DNA from: an uncultured Ruminococcus sp.
GTDB lineage: Bacteria; Bacillota; Clostridia; Oscillospirales; Ruminococcaceae
DNA length: 19,460 bases
Direction of reading: 5' to 3'
Assembly: GCA_947175975.1 (NCBI GenBank)
Contig: CAMWOX010000014.1
Location: 1 to 19,460, forward strand
Shown here: positions 1 through 6,581 of the stretch, piece by piece
Position numbering within the stretch: position 1 is the first letter of the stretch
How the letters are laid out: every line of letters begins with the position of its first letter
The notes under the pieces: generated by a model
The model's input: only the letters and a program-made list of their open reading frames with translations
What the model was told of the DNA's origin: nothing
The model's database searches: none
Made by a program: the position numbers and the translations under genes

Positions 1-11
1 CAAGAGCTTTG

Positions 12-49
12 TTAAAAAATCATCAATCAGTACAGGATTAAAAAATCAT
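12..49. repeat. 12-bp direct repeat in AT-rich upstream region
   Basis: TTAAAAAATCAT occurs at 12-23 and again at 38-49, 26 bp apart, in the AT-rich stretch before the first gene. It may be a regulator site or chance in AT-rich DNA. Confidence 0.4.
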
Positions 50-75
50 ATTTATGCATTTTTCACAAAAATAAG

Positions 76-100
76 AAATTTTTGAAAAATTCAAAAATTT
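76..100. other. AT-rich perfect inverted repeat
   Basis: AAATTTTTGAA (76-86) and TTCAAAAATTT (90-100) form a perfect 11-bp inverted repeat with a 3-nt spacer, followed by T-rich sequence. It could be a weak terminator for an upstream gene outside the window, or an operator. The stem is almost all A-T, so its stability as RNA would be low. Confidence 0.4.
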
Positions 101-112
101 TTTCCAATATTT

Positions 113-141
113 TTGGATTTTTGCTGTCTAATTAGTAAAGA
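113..141 (+). promoter_or_regulatory. possible sigma-A promoter for the first secreted-protein gene
   Basis: TTGGAT (113-118), a 17-nt spacer and TAAAGA (136-141) give a plausible but imperfect sigma-A promoter. The spacing is good; the -10 is poor. Confidence 0.3.
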
Positions 142-142
142 T

Positions 143-163
143 CCTGATGCAGTCAGCATCAGG
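143..163 (+). promoter_or_regulatory. leader hairpin before first secreted-protein gene
   Basis: CCTGATGC (143-150) and GCATCAGG (156-163) form a perfect 8-bp stem with the 5-nt loop AGTCA. It ends about 9 nt before the AAAGGAG ribosome site (172-178) of the gene at 187. There is no T-run after it, so it is more likely an mRNA 5' structure than a terminator. The downstream paralogue lacks it. Confidence 0.5.
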
Positions 164-186
164 TAAACCAGAAAGGAGTATGTTTT

Positions 187-761
187 ATGAAAAATTACAA
201 GAAAATGATGACAGCCCTTGCAGGTGTTATCTTAGCAGGAAGTATGCTGTGTGTTCTCCCGGCACATGCGGCGGAAATTCTCGATCTTCCTGAGCCGCTT
301 CCTACAGATGTTGAGATCTGTATTGAACCCTGGTGGCATGAGTACAAATTGGAAAATCTGGATTTGCATGCCGGGGATGTTCTGCAATTGGAATTTACGG
401 CACAGGGTGATTTCAGCATGCGTTTTGATTTGTTCAATGCGGCTGATGAAGTGAACGCATTTGCAGGAGATAATCTTGCCGAAGATTCGGCTTCTCAGGT
501 TGTCTGGGAATGCACCGTTCCGGAAGATATGGATTCTGTGAAAGTCTATTCTATGGTATTTTCTGGTAACGATGCTGAACTGACGAATTACAAAGTCATT
601 TCAGAATCCGATCAGATCTATGTCCGGGATGCTGTGATGCTTACAAAATATCTGCATGGTCAACAGAATATTTCTAAATCTGAATTTGAGAGATATGACA
701 GAAATCAGGACAGTGTTGTGAATATTTTCGATTTTCTTCTTGTCAAACAGGAATTAATCGG
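187..761 (+). repeat. 5' half of tandem gene duplication, copy 1
   Basis: Codons 1-192 of the gene at 187 closely match codons 1-193 of the gene at 1984. By hand count there are about 18 amino-acid changes and a one-codon indel. Similarity falls sharply after the shared GAATTAATCGG at the end of the dockerin-like module. Confidence 0.85.
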
Positions 762-1905
762 TCAAATCCAATCCGAACCAGTTCAGACAATCGAATTTAC
801 AAGTGCTGTCGATGCCACGTCCGCTGTGTTAGCACCGGGATGGGATTCTGCGATGAGTGATGAGAATTATATCATCAATTCATTTGAGGAACTGGAACAG
901 ATCATTACACCTATGTTCCGGGAAAGCGTCGTCAAATCCCTGGAAGAAATCTATGATTCCGCATTTTTTGAGGATCACACGCTTTGTCTGAATCTCTGGA
1001 TGCAGGATGAAATGGATGGTTTCTATATGCAGATCGGGGATGTGTCCTGTGAGAATCAGCAATTGCAGATCAATTATAAAAAAGAGCATATCAATGGTTT
1101 TGTCGGCGAACGGAAAGTCTTGATTTCACAGGTTGCCGTCCCAAAACAGGAATATTCCGCCGTGAAATGGGGCATTCAGGGGGAACAGTCTCTGGATTAT
1201 GAATATATTTTCTCCGGGACTTCGTCTTCCAAATATCTCCAGGAGCTGGAACATCCGTTGATTACGGATTATCAGCAATTTACGGAATATGCACAGTACC
1301 TGCCGCCGGAATGTCTGGAACGCTACACAGAAGAATTTTTTGAAACAAAAGCTGTTTATTTCCGTCCGGTAGAATACGGGATGCTCGACGTGACAGAAGA
1401 AGCCTGGAACGTCACAAAATATGGGGATTCCATCACAATGGATGTCAAGAGCATCTATCCTTGCTGCGGCTGTGATGCCATGATGCTGGGAATCGGGCAA
1501 TTAATCCTGGATCGCTCTGACGCAGAGAATGCAACAGTTTCCTGCCGGAATTATACAACTGTCCGGGACTGGGAACTCGGCAAGGAAACATTCGACGGTG
1601 AAACACATGATTATCATTTCCAGGCTACTGGTCGGGAAGTCAATGTCAGTCAGTATACGTTCCAGGGACGGAACTACATTGAAATCTATCTGACAAATTA
1701 TTACACAGCAAAATGCAGTTTGATCCAGGCTTATGAAATGGATTCTGATTTCAAACCATTCACCGCCGGGACAACGGAAAAATCTGATTTGTATCAGGGT
1801 GAAAATTATGCTATTTCCTATGACGATGCAAGGCAGATGATTACTGTGAAATTCCGGACTTCTGAAAATTCTGACGACTGGGAGGTGTTAGAATTCCAGA
1901 GATAA
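187..1905 (+). CDS. secreted dockerin-like protein, tandem copy 1
   Basis: A 572-residue exported protein of unknown function. It opens with a signal peptide (basic KNYKK, hydrophobic core, AHA-A cleavage site near residue 28). Residues ~40-138 look like a beta-sandwich domain. Residues ~141-193 are dockerin-like: a first helix with RDAVMLTKYLHG whose calcium loop is not recognisable, then a complete loop from D171 to D182 (DRNQDSVVNIFD). The C-terminal part holds two similar units (about 228-325 and 355-460). Each has a 'FEEL/QQF' start, an 'FFED/FFET' strand and a late hydrophobic strand, resembling PrcB C-terminal domains; that resemblance is inferred by eye. The start is set by AAAGGAG at 172-178. 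A near-identical 5' half is repeated in the next gene, 78 nt downstream. It may bind a cohesin or a cell-surface partner. Confidence 0.8.
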   Translation: MKNYKKMMTALAGVILAGSMLCVLPAHAAEILDLPEPLPTDVEICIEPWWHEYKLENLDLHAGDVLQLEFTAQGDFSMRFDLFNAADEVNAFAGDNLAEDSASQVVWECTVPEDMDSVKVYSMVFSGNDAELTNYKVISESDQIYVRDAVMLTKYLHGQQNISKSEFERYDRNQDSVVNIFDFLLVKQELIGQIQSEPVQTIEFTSAVDATSAVLAPGWDSAMSDENYIINSFEELEQIITPMFRESVVKSLEEIYDSAFFEDHTLCLNLWMQDEMDGFYMQIGDVSCENQQLQINYKKEHINGFVGERKVLISQVAVPKQEYSAVKWGIQGEQSLDYEYIFSGTSSSKYLQELEHPLITDYQQFTEYAQYLPPECLERYTEEFFETKAVYFRPVEYGMLDVTEEAWNVTKYGDSITMDVKSIYPCCGCDAMMLGIGQLILDRSDAENATVSCRNYTTVRDWELGKETFDGETHDYHFQATGREVNVSQYTFQGRNYIEIYLTNYYTAKCSLIQAYEMDSDFKPFTAGTTEKSDLYQGENYAISYDDARQMITVKFRTSENSDDWEVLEFQR

Positions 1906-1968
1906 TTTATAATTACTATAAAACAGAGATAGAATAAAGGAAAGATATATATTAATTTTTAATTTTTC

Positions 1969-1975
1969 AAAGGAG
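1969..1975 (+). promoter_or_regulatory. ribosome binding site of second secreted-protein gene
   Basis: AAAGGAG lies 8 nt before the ATG at 1984. The 78-nt gap between the two genes is AT-rich with no clear terminator, so both genes may share a transcript. Confidence 0.7.
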
Positions 1976-1983
1976 AGATTATC

Positions 1984-2561
1984 ATGAAAAATTACAAGAA
2001 AATGATGACAGCCCTTGCAGGGATCATCCTGGCAGGAGCTGCACTGTGTGTTCTTCCGGCACATGCGGAGGAAATTCTGGATCTTCCTGAGCCGATTCCT
2101 ACAGCAGATCCTTATATCTGTATTGAACCTTGGTGGCATGAGTACAAACTGGAAAATCTGGATTTGCATGCCGGGGACGTTCTGCAATTGGAATTTACGG
2201 CACAGGGTGATTTCAGCATGCGTTTTGATCTGTTCAATGCCGCTGATGAAGTGAAAGCATTTGCAGGGGATTATTTGAACAGCAATTCGGCTTCTCAGGT
2301 TATCTGGGAATGCACCATTCCAGAAGATATGGATTCTGTGAAAGTCTATTCTATGGTATTTTCTGATAATGATGCTGAATTGACGAATTACAAAGTGATT
2401 CCTGAATCGGATCAGATCTATGTCAGAGATGCTGTGATGCTCACAAAATATCTGCATGGTCAGCAGAGTATTTCCAAATCTGAATTTGAGAAATATGACA
2501 GGAATCAGGACAGCGTTGTGAATATTTTCGATTTTCTTCTTGTAAAACAGGAATTAATCGG
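1984..2561 (+). repeat. 5' half of tandem gene duplication, copy 2
   Basis: This is the partner of 187-761. The nucleotide match is very high through the signal peptide, first domain and dockerin-like module, then drops after GAATTAATCGG at 2551-2561. Confidence 0.85.
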
Positions 2562-3762
2562 AGAAATTACAGCAGACAGAGAAGAAAAGGTGACAGCTGT
2601 CACAACAATTGACAGTACCGCATCTGTTACGGTTGCCGGGTGGGATTCTGCAATGAGCAATCAGAATTATGTGATCCAGTCTTTTGAGGAATTGCAGGAG
2701 GTTACAATGCCGCTGTTCAAGCCGGCTGTTGTACGCTCTCTGGAAGAAACATACAATCCGGAATTTTTTGAAGATAACATTCTCTGCCTGAATCTCTGGG
2801 CGCAGAATCCCGAAGATGATTTTTATATGCAGATCGGCAATGTTTCCAGTAAACAGAATCAATTATTGATTGATTATGATAAGATTTATATTAATGGATT
2901 TGTTGGCGAAAAGAAAGTCCTGATTTCACAGGTTGCTGTTCCCAAATATGATTATGATGCAGTTGTTTGGGGCATGAAAGATGCTGTGTCAATTCCGTAT
3001 GAATACGATTTTGACAGTATAGAGGGTTATGAAGATACCCTGGTAGAAAGATCAAATGCCTTGATTTCCAGTTATGAAGAATTGACGAAGTATGCGGAAA
3101 TCCTGCCGGGGGAAATCGCACAGACTGTACTTGGGAAATATACAGAAGAATTTTTTGAGACAAAATCTGTGTATTTCCGTCCGGTGTCCTACGAAGAACC
3201 CACTCGTGAAAGTGCTTGGAATGTAACCAAAACAGGCAATTACATTACAGCAGATATTAAGATCAGCCGGACTCCTACCGATTTTCTGGTTGGTACAATC
3301 GGACTTGGACAACTGATTCTTGAGAAACAGGATGCAGAAAACGCAAAGATTTACTGCCGGGCATGTGAGGCTGTCATGAAAGGTTATTCTTCCAATGAAA
3401 CTTTTGAAGATGAAATGCATTTCTATCCCATCCCGGGGACTGGTGCGTCATTCTGTGTGAATCAGTATCAGTTCCGGAATGAGAATGCACTGGAATTTTA
3501 CTGGTATTATTCCGGATCAGGCGGAAACAGTTACCATTTTATCGAATCTGTGAAAATGGATTCTGATTTCAGACCTTTTTTTGCTAATGTGAATGATGTT
3601 TTAATTTCGTCATGCGAGGAAGAAAGTTATCACATTTCCGGCAAGAATTATCATATTTCTTATAATGAAGAATCCAGCATTGTGACTGTCACATTCAGAA
3701 AGAGTGAAAATTCTGAAGAATTTATCACAAAAGAATATTCCGTGCAGGATATTTGGGGCTAA
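1984..3762 (+). CDS. secreted dockerin-like protein, tandem copy 2
   Basis: A 592-residue paralogue of the preceding gene with the same plan: signal peptide with AHA-E cleavage site near residue 28, a presumed beta-sandwich domain to ~139, and a dockerin-like module at ~142-194 with one intact calcium loop beginning at D172. Two PrcB-like units follow; their starts are the 'SFEEL' segment near residue 233 and a 'SSYEEL' segment near 360. The N-terminal ~193 residues are almost the same as copy 1, while the rest is clearly homologous but much more diverged. This suggests either gene conversion of the 5' halves or selection for change in the C-terminal halves. Function is unknown; export and dockerin-mediated or calcium-stabilised attachment are inferred. 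Confidence 0.8.
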   Translation: MKNYKKMMTALAGIILAGAALCVLPAHAEEILDLPEPIPTADPYICIEPWWHEYKLENLDLHAGDVLQLEFTAQGDFSMRFDLFNAADEVKAFAGDYLNSNSASQVIWECTIPEDMDSVKVYSMVFSDNDAELTNYKVIPESDQIYVRDAVMLTKYLHGQQSISKSEFEKYDRNQDSVVNIFDFLLVKQELIGEITADREEKVTAVTTIDSTASVTVAGWDSAMSNQNYVIQSFEELQEVTMPLFKPAVVRSLEETYNPEFFEDNILCLNLWAQNPEDDFYMQIGNVSSKQNQLLIDYDKIYINGFVGEKKVLISQVAVPKYDYDAVVWGMKDAVSIPYEYDFDSIEGYEDTLVERSNALISSYEELTKYAEILPGEIAQTVLGKYTEEFFETKSVYFRPVSYEEPTRESAWNVTKTGNYITADIKISRTPTDFLVGTIGLGQLILEKQDAENAKIYCRACEAVMKGYSSNETFEDEMHFYPIPGTGASFCVNQYQFRNENALEFYWYYSGSGGNSYHFIESVKMDSDFRPFFANVNDVLISSCEEESYHISGKNYHISYNEESSIVTVTFRKSENSEEFITKEYSVQDIWG

Positions 3763-3823
3763 TGGCATTTCAGTCTGATAAATTTTTCTGAAAAGCATAA
3801 TCCTGTTCTGCCAGGTTATACTA

Positions 3824-3853
3824 TTACGGAGCTGGAATTTTTCAGCTCCGTAA
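3824..3853 (+). promoter_or_regulatory. strong hairpin in leader of small lipoprotein gene
   Basis: TTACGGAGCTG (3824-3834) and CAGCTCCGTAA (3843-3853) form a perfect 11-bp stem with an 8-nt loop. It ends 7 nt before the AAAGGAG ribosome site (3861-3867). No T-run follows on either strand, so it is not a standard intrinsic terminator. A TATACT -10-like element at 3817-3822 lies just before it, which would put the hairpin at the very 5' end of the lipoprotein mRNA; the matching -35 is poor. Confidence 0.6.
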
Positions 3854-3875
3854 ATGCAGGAAAGGAGTCAGGCAC

Positions 3876-4259
3876 ATGATACGAAAACATGCAATACTTC
3901 CGGCGATCAGTATGGCTCTTGCTCTGACAGGCTGCGGCATGAACAAGACCGATGATCATGACAGGGCTGTGAGAGTTACAGAGCCGGATCAGCCGGCGGA
4001 AACGGTTCGGGCAACTGAACCAAAACGCTATAATCATGGAAATTATGATCCTGAAAATAGCGATGAAACAAATGAATTTGGCGATGCTGTCAATGATGTT
4101 GTTGGTGATGTCGCAGATGATGCAGGTGATATTGTTGGTGATGTAGCAGACGGTGCAGGCGATATCGTCAGTGATGTGGCAGACGGCGCAGGAGACATTG
4201 TCAGTGACGTGGCAGATGCCGGAAGAGATGTGAAAGATAAAGCAGAACGGCATGATTAA
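3876..4259 (+). CDS. small lipoprotein with 11-residue C-terminal repeats
   Basis: A 127-residue predicted lipoprotein. A short basic, hydrophobic signal ends in the lipobox LTGC, with lipidation at C20, so the mature part sits on the outer face of the membrane. Residues ~24-70 are polar, acidic and probably unstructured. Residues 77-120 are four units of an 11-residue repeat (type GDVADGAGDIV), which as a helix would carry regular Val/Ile and Asp positions. This pattern resembles 11-mer amphipathic-helix or LEA-like repeats. The start follows AAAGGAG with 8-nt spacing. A terminator follows the gene. No enzyme motif is seen; envelope or stress protection is only a guess. Confidence 0.75.
   Translation: MIRKHAILPAISMALALTGCGMNKTDDHDRAVRVTEPDQPAETVRATEPKRYNHGNYDPENSDETNEFGDAVNDVVGDVADDAGDIVGDVADGAGDIVSDVADGAGDIVSDVADAGRDVKDKAERHD
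4104..4235 (+). repeat. four tandem 33-bp coding repeats
   Basis: These are four in-frame 33-bp units coding for the 11-residue motif (G/S)DVADxxxD(I/V)(V/K). The units differ mostly at third positions, so the array is not freshly expanded. The last unit is the most diverged. Confidence 0.8.
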
Positions 4260-4286
4260 TCATTTCAGGATATTTTGATTGATTTT

Positions 4287-4317
4287 TGACTCTGATTTGT
4301 TTCAGAGTCATTTTTTC
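4287..4317 (+). terminator. intrinsic terminator after lipoprotein gene
   Basis: TGACTCTGA (4287-4295) pairs perfectly with TCAGAGTCA (4302-4310), followed by six T residues. It ends the lipoprotein transcript just before the promoter of the next unit. Confidence 0.9.
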
Positions 4318-4328
4318 TTCAAAAAAGC

Positions 4329-4357
4329 TTGCAATTTCTGGAATCATGTGTTATAAT
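4329..4357 (+). promoter_or_regulatory. sigma-A promoter of the phosphoribosyltransferase-rhomboid unit
   Basis: TTGCAA (4329-4334), a 17-nt spacer and TATAAT (4352-4357) with an extended TGT before the -10. Transcription would begin near 4364, giving a leader of about 48 nt. This promoter also shows that the true start of the next gene lies downstream of it. Confidence 0.85.
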
Positions 4358-4411
4358 AATAGTATTGCAGTGACAGGGCGAAAATCATTTCACACAAGAA
4401 AGGAATTTACT

Positions 4412-5050
4412 ATGGAAGAAAGACAGATTTCAATTACAGCGAAGAATAATAAAAATGTCCGGCTTGGACTGATCCCCGGACATTTCGCAACCAATCACTC
4501 TCATGTCAATTATTTTGTTGATATGACAACGATTAAAACACAGTACCGTGCAGCAAAAGAGGCGGCACACGAACTGGCAAAAGCTTATGCACATTCCAAG
4601 AAAATTGATACGATTCTGTGCTTTGAAGGTACAGAAGTGATCGGTGCATTCCTGGCACATGAACTGGCTGATATTGCCAACAGGATGAACGGCGGTCAGG
4701 ATGTGGCTGTGATCACACCTGAAACAAACATGAATAATCAGATGATTTTCCGGGATAACTTGCAGAAATATATCTATAATAAAAACATTTTATTATTAAT
4801 GTCTTCCGTGTCAACTGGCAAATCCATCACACGTTCTGTGGACTGTCTCCAGTATTACAGCGGTATCCTTGTGGGGATTGCTTCTATTTTCAGTGCAATC
4901 AAGGATTATCATGGCATCGAGATCGACAGTGTATTTGAATTGAATGACCTGCCGGGATACAAGACCGCACTGCCATCAGAATGCGAGCTTTGCAAGAAAG
5001 GTGCAAAGGTGGATGCGATCGTGAACAGCTTCGGCTATTCCAAGATATGA
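4412..5050 (+). CDS. phosphoribosyltransferase-like protein (PyrE-like)
   Basis: A 212-residue cytosolic protein with a type I phosphoribosyltransferase layout. The segment NILLLMSSVSTGKSI (residues ~125-139) sits where the PRPP-binding loop is expected and keeps the STG phosphate-binding turn. The two acidic residues normally found before it (as in VDDVxxTG) are Met and Ser here. A CELC pair (191-194) lies near the C-terminus before DAIVNSFGYSKI. It most resembles orotate phosphoribosyltransferase-like proteins, but without the acidic pair catalysis is doubtful; it could be a nucleotide-binding regulator. ATG 4412 is chosen because AGAAAGGA precedes it and the promoter lies at 4329-4357; a longer reading frame from 4286 would start upstream of the promoter. 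The rhomboid gene follows after 33 nt. Confidence 0.7.
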   Translation: MEERQISITAKNNKNVRLGLIPGHFATNHSHVNYFVDMTTIKTQYRAAKEAAHELAKAYAHSKKIDTILCFEGTEVIGAFLAHELADIANRMNGGQDVAVITPETNMNNQMIFRDNLQKYIYNKNILLLMSSVSTGKSITRSVDCLQYYSGILVGIASIFSAIKDYHGIEIDSVFELNDLPGYKTALPSECELCKKGAKVDAIVNSFGYSKI

Positions 5051-5083
5051 TTTTTATCTTATTCTGAAATAGTTTAGTCCAGC

Positions 5084-5674
5084 ATGAACCTGCCGAAAAT
5101 TGAAGTCAATTCCCCTGTGATTATCTGGTATGCGGCTATTTCATTTGTGATTCTGTTATTTGGCTATGCAACGGATCAGCATTCCACAATGGCTCTGTTT
5201 ACCTGTTACAGGACAAGCGTTTCTGATGTTATGATGTATATCAGAATGATCAGTTATGTTCTCGGACATAAGGATGTTACGCATTACATGAATAATTTCT
5301 TTCTGATTACGCTGATTGGCCCGATGCTCGAAGAAAAATACGGTAGCAAACGGCTTGTCGGTATGATGGCGATCACGGCACTGGTTGGCGGTGTGGCGAA
5401 TCTTCTGGTGACGGATCTCGGACTGCTCGGTGCAAGCGGCATTGCATTCATGATGATTGTATTATGTTCCTGCACATCCGTGAAATCCGGGAAAATTCCG
5501 TTGACGCTGATTCTAGTTGTGGTGATCTATATCGGACAGGAAGTCGTGACGGGTGTCACCACAAAAGACAGTGTTTCACAGTTGACGCATATCCTGGGGG
5601 GAATCTGTGGTATTGCATTCGGGTTGTATTATAATAAATATGGCATTCCGAAAACTTCTAAATCAAAAGCATAA
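5084..5674 (+). CDS. rhomboid-family intramembrane serine protease
   Basis: A 196-residue integral membrane protein with about six hydrophobic segments. The catalytic serine motif GASG (S118) and the catalytic histidine in THILGG (H169) are both present. The HKDVTHYMNN segment (62-71) matches the conserved His/Asn region at the start of the rhomboid core. It should cleave transmembrane segments of membrane substrates; the substrate is unknown. At 196 residues it is a minimal rhomboid without extra domains. The start is the only possible one, since an in-frame TAG lies two codons upstream, but there is no clear Shine-Dalgarno site. Translation may therefore depend on coupling to the gene 33 nt upstream. 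Two terminators follow. Confidence 0.85.
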   Translation: MNLPKIEVNSPVIIWYAAISFVILLFGYATDQHSTMALFTCYRTSVSDVMMYIRMISYVLGHKDVTHYMNNFFLITLIGPMLEEKYGSKRLVGMMAITALVGGVANLLVTDLGLLGASGIAFMMIVLCSCTSVKSGKIPLTLILVVVIYIGQEVVTGVTTKDSVSQLTHILGGICGIAFGLYYNKYGIPKTSKSKA

Positions 5675-5699
5675 AAAATTCTGAATGAATATAATTTTT

Positions 5700-5733
5700 A
5701 ACCCTGATTCTTTTTCAAGGATCAGGGTTTTTC
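5700..5733 (+). terminator. intrinsic terminator 1 after rhomboid gene
   Basis: AACCCTGAT (5700-5708) pairs with ATCAGGGTT (5721-5729) and is followed by a T-run. Confidence 0.9.
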
Positions 5734-5741
5734 GATAGACT

Positions 5742-5774
5742 AACTGCGATACTATAACAGTACCGCAGTTTTTA
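5742..5774 (+). terminator. intrinsic terminator 2 after rhomboid gene
   Basis: AACTGCG (5742-5748) pairs with CGCAGTT (5764-5770), with an inner TACT/AGTA pairing and a short T-run. It forms a back-up to the terminator just upstream, so the next unit is well insulated. Confidence 0.75.
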
Positions 5775-5902
5775 TCTAATTATTGGCAGAATATGTCTGC
5801 TTCTATTCTTTTCTTCATGCATTTTCTAGTTTGTTTTCACTCTGTTACTCATGTGTATGGTATGTTCCAAAAATAACAAGATTTTTTTAGTCAATATCAC
5901 TA

Positions 5903-5931
5903 TTGTTTTCATCTTATCAATACGATATAAT
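5903..5931 (+). promoter_or_regulatory. sigma-A promoter of first ribbon-helix-helix gene
   Basis: TTGTTT (5903-5908), a 17-nt spacer and TATAAT (5926-5931). Transcription would begin near 5938, about 110 nt before the first regulator gene. The rest of the 5675-6047 gap holds two terminators, AT-rich DNA without visible signals (5780-5900) and the leader described separately. Confidence 0.8.
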
Positions 5932-5938
5932 AAGAATA

Positions 5939-6047
5939 GCCCATATCTTAAATATGGCAACAGCAAAACAAAACCGGAGGTGAGAAACTTGTACGCATGT
6001 ATCCGCTTTTGCTAATATGGGCATATACATTGTGTACATAAAAAGCT
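5939..6047 (+). promoter_or_regulatory. structured leader with mini-ORFs before ribbon-helix-helix gene
   Basis: The predicted mRNA begins with GCCCATAT (5939-5946). It can pair completely with ATATGGGC (6015-6022), or its last six bases can pair with ATATGG (5952-5957), so the two stems exclude each other. Between them lies the best ribosome site of the locus, GGAGGTGA (5976-5983). It is 8 nt (from GGAGG) before a TTG mini-ORF of eight codons (5989-6015). An ATG mini-ORF of 14 codons (5997-6041) is in frame with the regulator and stops 6 nt before its ATG. The regulator has no ribosome site of its own. Attenuation or translational coupling is inferred. Confidence 0.5.
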
Positions 6048-6248
6048 ATGTTCAGAATCGCAAAAGGATACGATCATGTTACCAAAACAATCCGTATCCC
6101 CGAACCACTGGCACAAGAGCTTGAGACTCTGGCTGCCAAAAACAACATTTCTCTGAATCAGCTGATTAATCAATGCATCCAGTTTGCCTTGAAAAATCAG
6201 GAAGAAACAGATGCGGCATCTGATACAGTGTGTTCAGAAATGATGTAA
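6048..6248 (+). CDS. ribbon-helix-helix (CopG/Arc-type) regulator 1
   Basis: A 66-residue protein whose core (residues ~10-50) reads as a ribbon-helix-helix fold: a beta-strand with TKTIRIPE, a first helix LAQELETLAAKN, then a second helix from LNQLINQCIQFALKN. Such proteins bind DNA as dimers, with the strand contacting the major groove. Residues 51-66 form a short acidic tail. It is a clear paralogue of the regulator at 6393. No ribosome site precedes the ATG, and an in-frame stop lies at 6039-6041, so initiation probably depends on the upstream mini-ORF. No toxin-like partner lies next to it, so an antitoxin role is not supported. Autoregulation or control of the WG-repeat gene is possible. 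Confidence 0.75.
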   Translation: MFRIAKGYDHVTKTIRIPEPLAQELETLAAKNNISLNQLINQCIQFALKNQEETDAASDTVCSEMM

Positions 6249-6250
6249 CT

Positions 6251-6266
6251 ACTGCAAGCAGTTTTT
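6251..6266 (+). terminator. possible small terminator after regulator 1
   Basis: ACTG, a CAAG loop, CAGT and then TTTT. The stem is only 4-5 bp, so termination would be partial. It lies 3 nt after the stop of regulator 1. Confidence 0.35.
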
Positions 6267-6294
6267 CATGCACAATTGCAATCATTTTTGAGTC

Positions 6295-6323
6295 TTTCTT
6301 TATTTATCAAATATTAGTATAAT
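6295..6323 (+). promoter_or_regulatory. possible promoter of ribbon-helix-helix gene 2
   Basis: A perfect TATAAT (6318-6323) lies about 70 nt before the second regulator gene. The hexamer at the right distance upstream, TTTCTT (6295-6300), is a weak -35. Confidence 0.4.
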
Positions 6324-6392
6324 TAAAATAGCAACATTTCTGCATATCAGATTCAATGTTGTAAATTCTATAAAGGTTAGGACAAGGATAAT

Positions 6393-6581
6393 ATGGAAGA
6401 CTTAGATAACATGGAAAACTTAAAATTCAAAATTCAAAACAAATATGGCACGATTACAAAGACCATTCGGCTTCCGGAATCACTGGGAGAGCAGCTGGAA
6501 AAGCTTGCGGCAAAGAACGGCATTTCGTTCAATTCTCTGGTCATTCAATGTATTCAGTTCAGTCTGAAACATCTTGTATAG
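6393..6581 (+). CDS. ribbon-helix-helix (CopG/Arc-type) regulator 2
   Basis: A 62-residue paralogue of the regulator at 6048. It shares the strand TKTIRLPE, the helix LGEQLEKLAAKNGIS and the helix ending QCIQFSLKH. It has an extra N-terminal stretch made of a partly repeated 18-bp unit (MEDLDN then MENLKF), which gives a second possible start at 6411. ATG 6393 is preferred because AAGGA (6384-6388) lies just before it, although the spacing is short. Pairs of such small regulators can form homo- or heterodimers; that is inference. The region after it does not code for a protein of normal size but looks like a structured RNA. Confidence 0.75.
   Translation: MEDLDNMENLKFKIQNKYGTITKTIRLPESLGEQLEKLAAKNGISFNSLVIQCIQFSLKHLV

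Noticed and set aside
3816..4253. 145-codon minus-strand frame opposite the small lipoprotein
   Set aside because: Its repetitive ITN/ICxI pattern is the mirror of the lipoprotein repeats, and it has no start signals.
4286..4411. Upstream extension of the phosphoribosyltransferase-like gene to 4286
   Set aside because: The added 42 codons run through a terminator and the sigma-A promoter, have no ribosome site at their start and do not look like the protein family.
6048..6581. Type II toxin-antitoxin pair
   Set aside because: Both genes encode ribbon-helix-helix paralogues; no RelE-, MazF- or PIN-like toxin lies next to either.
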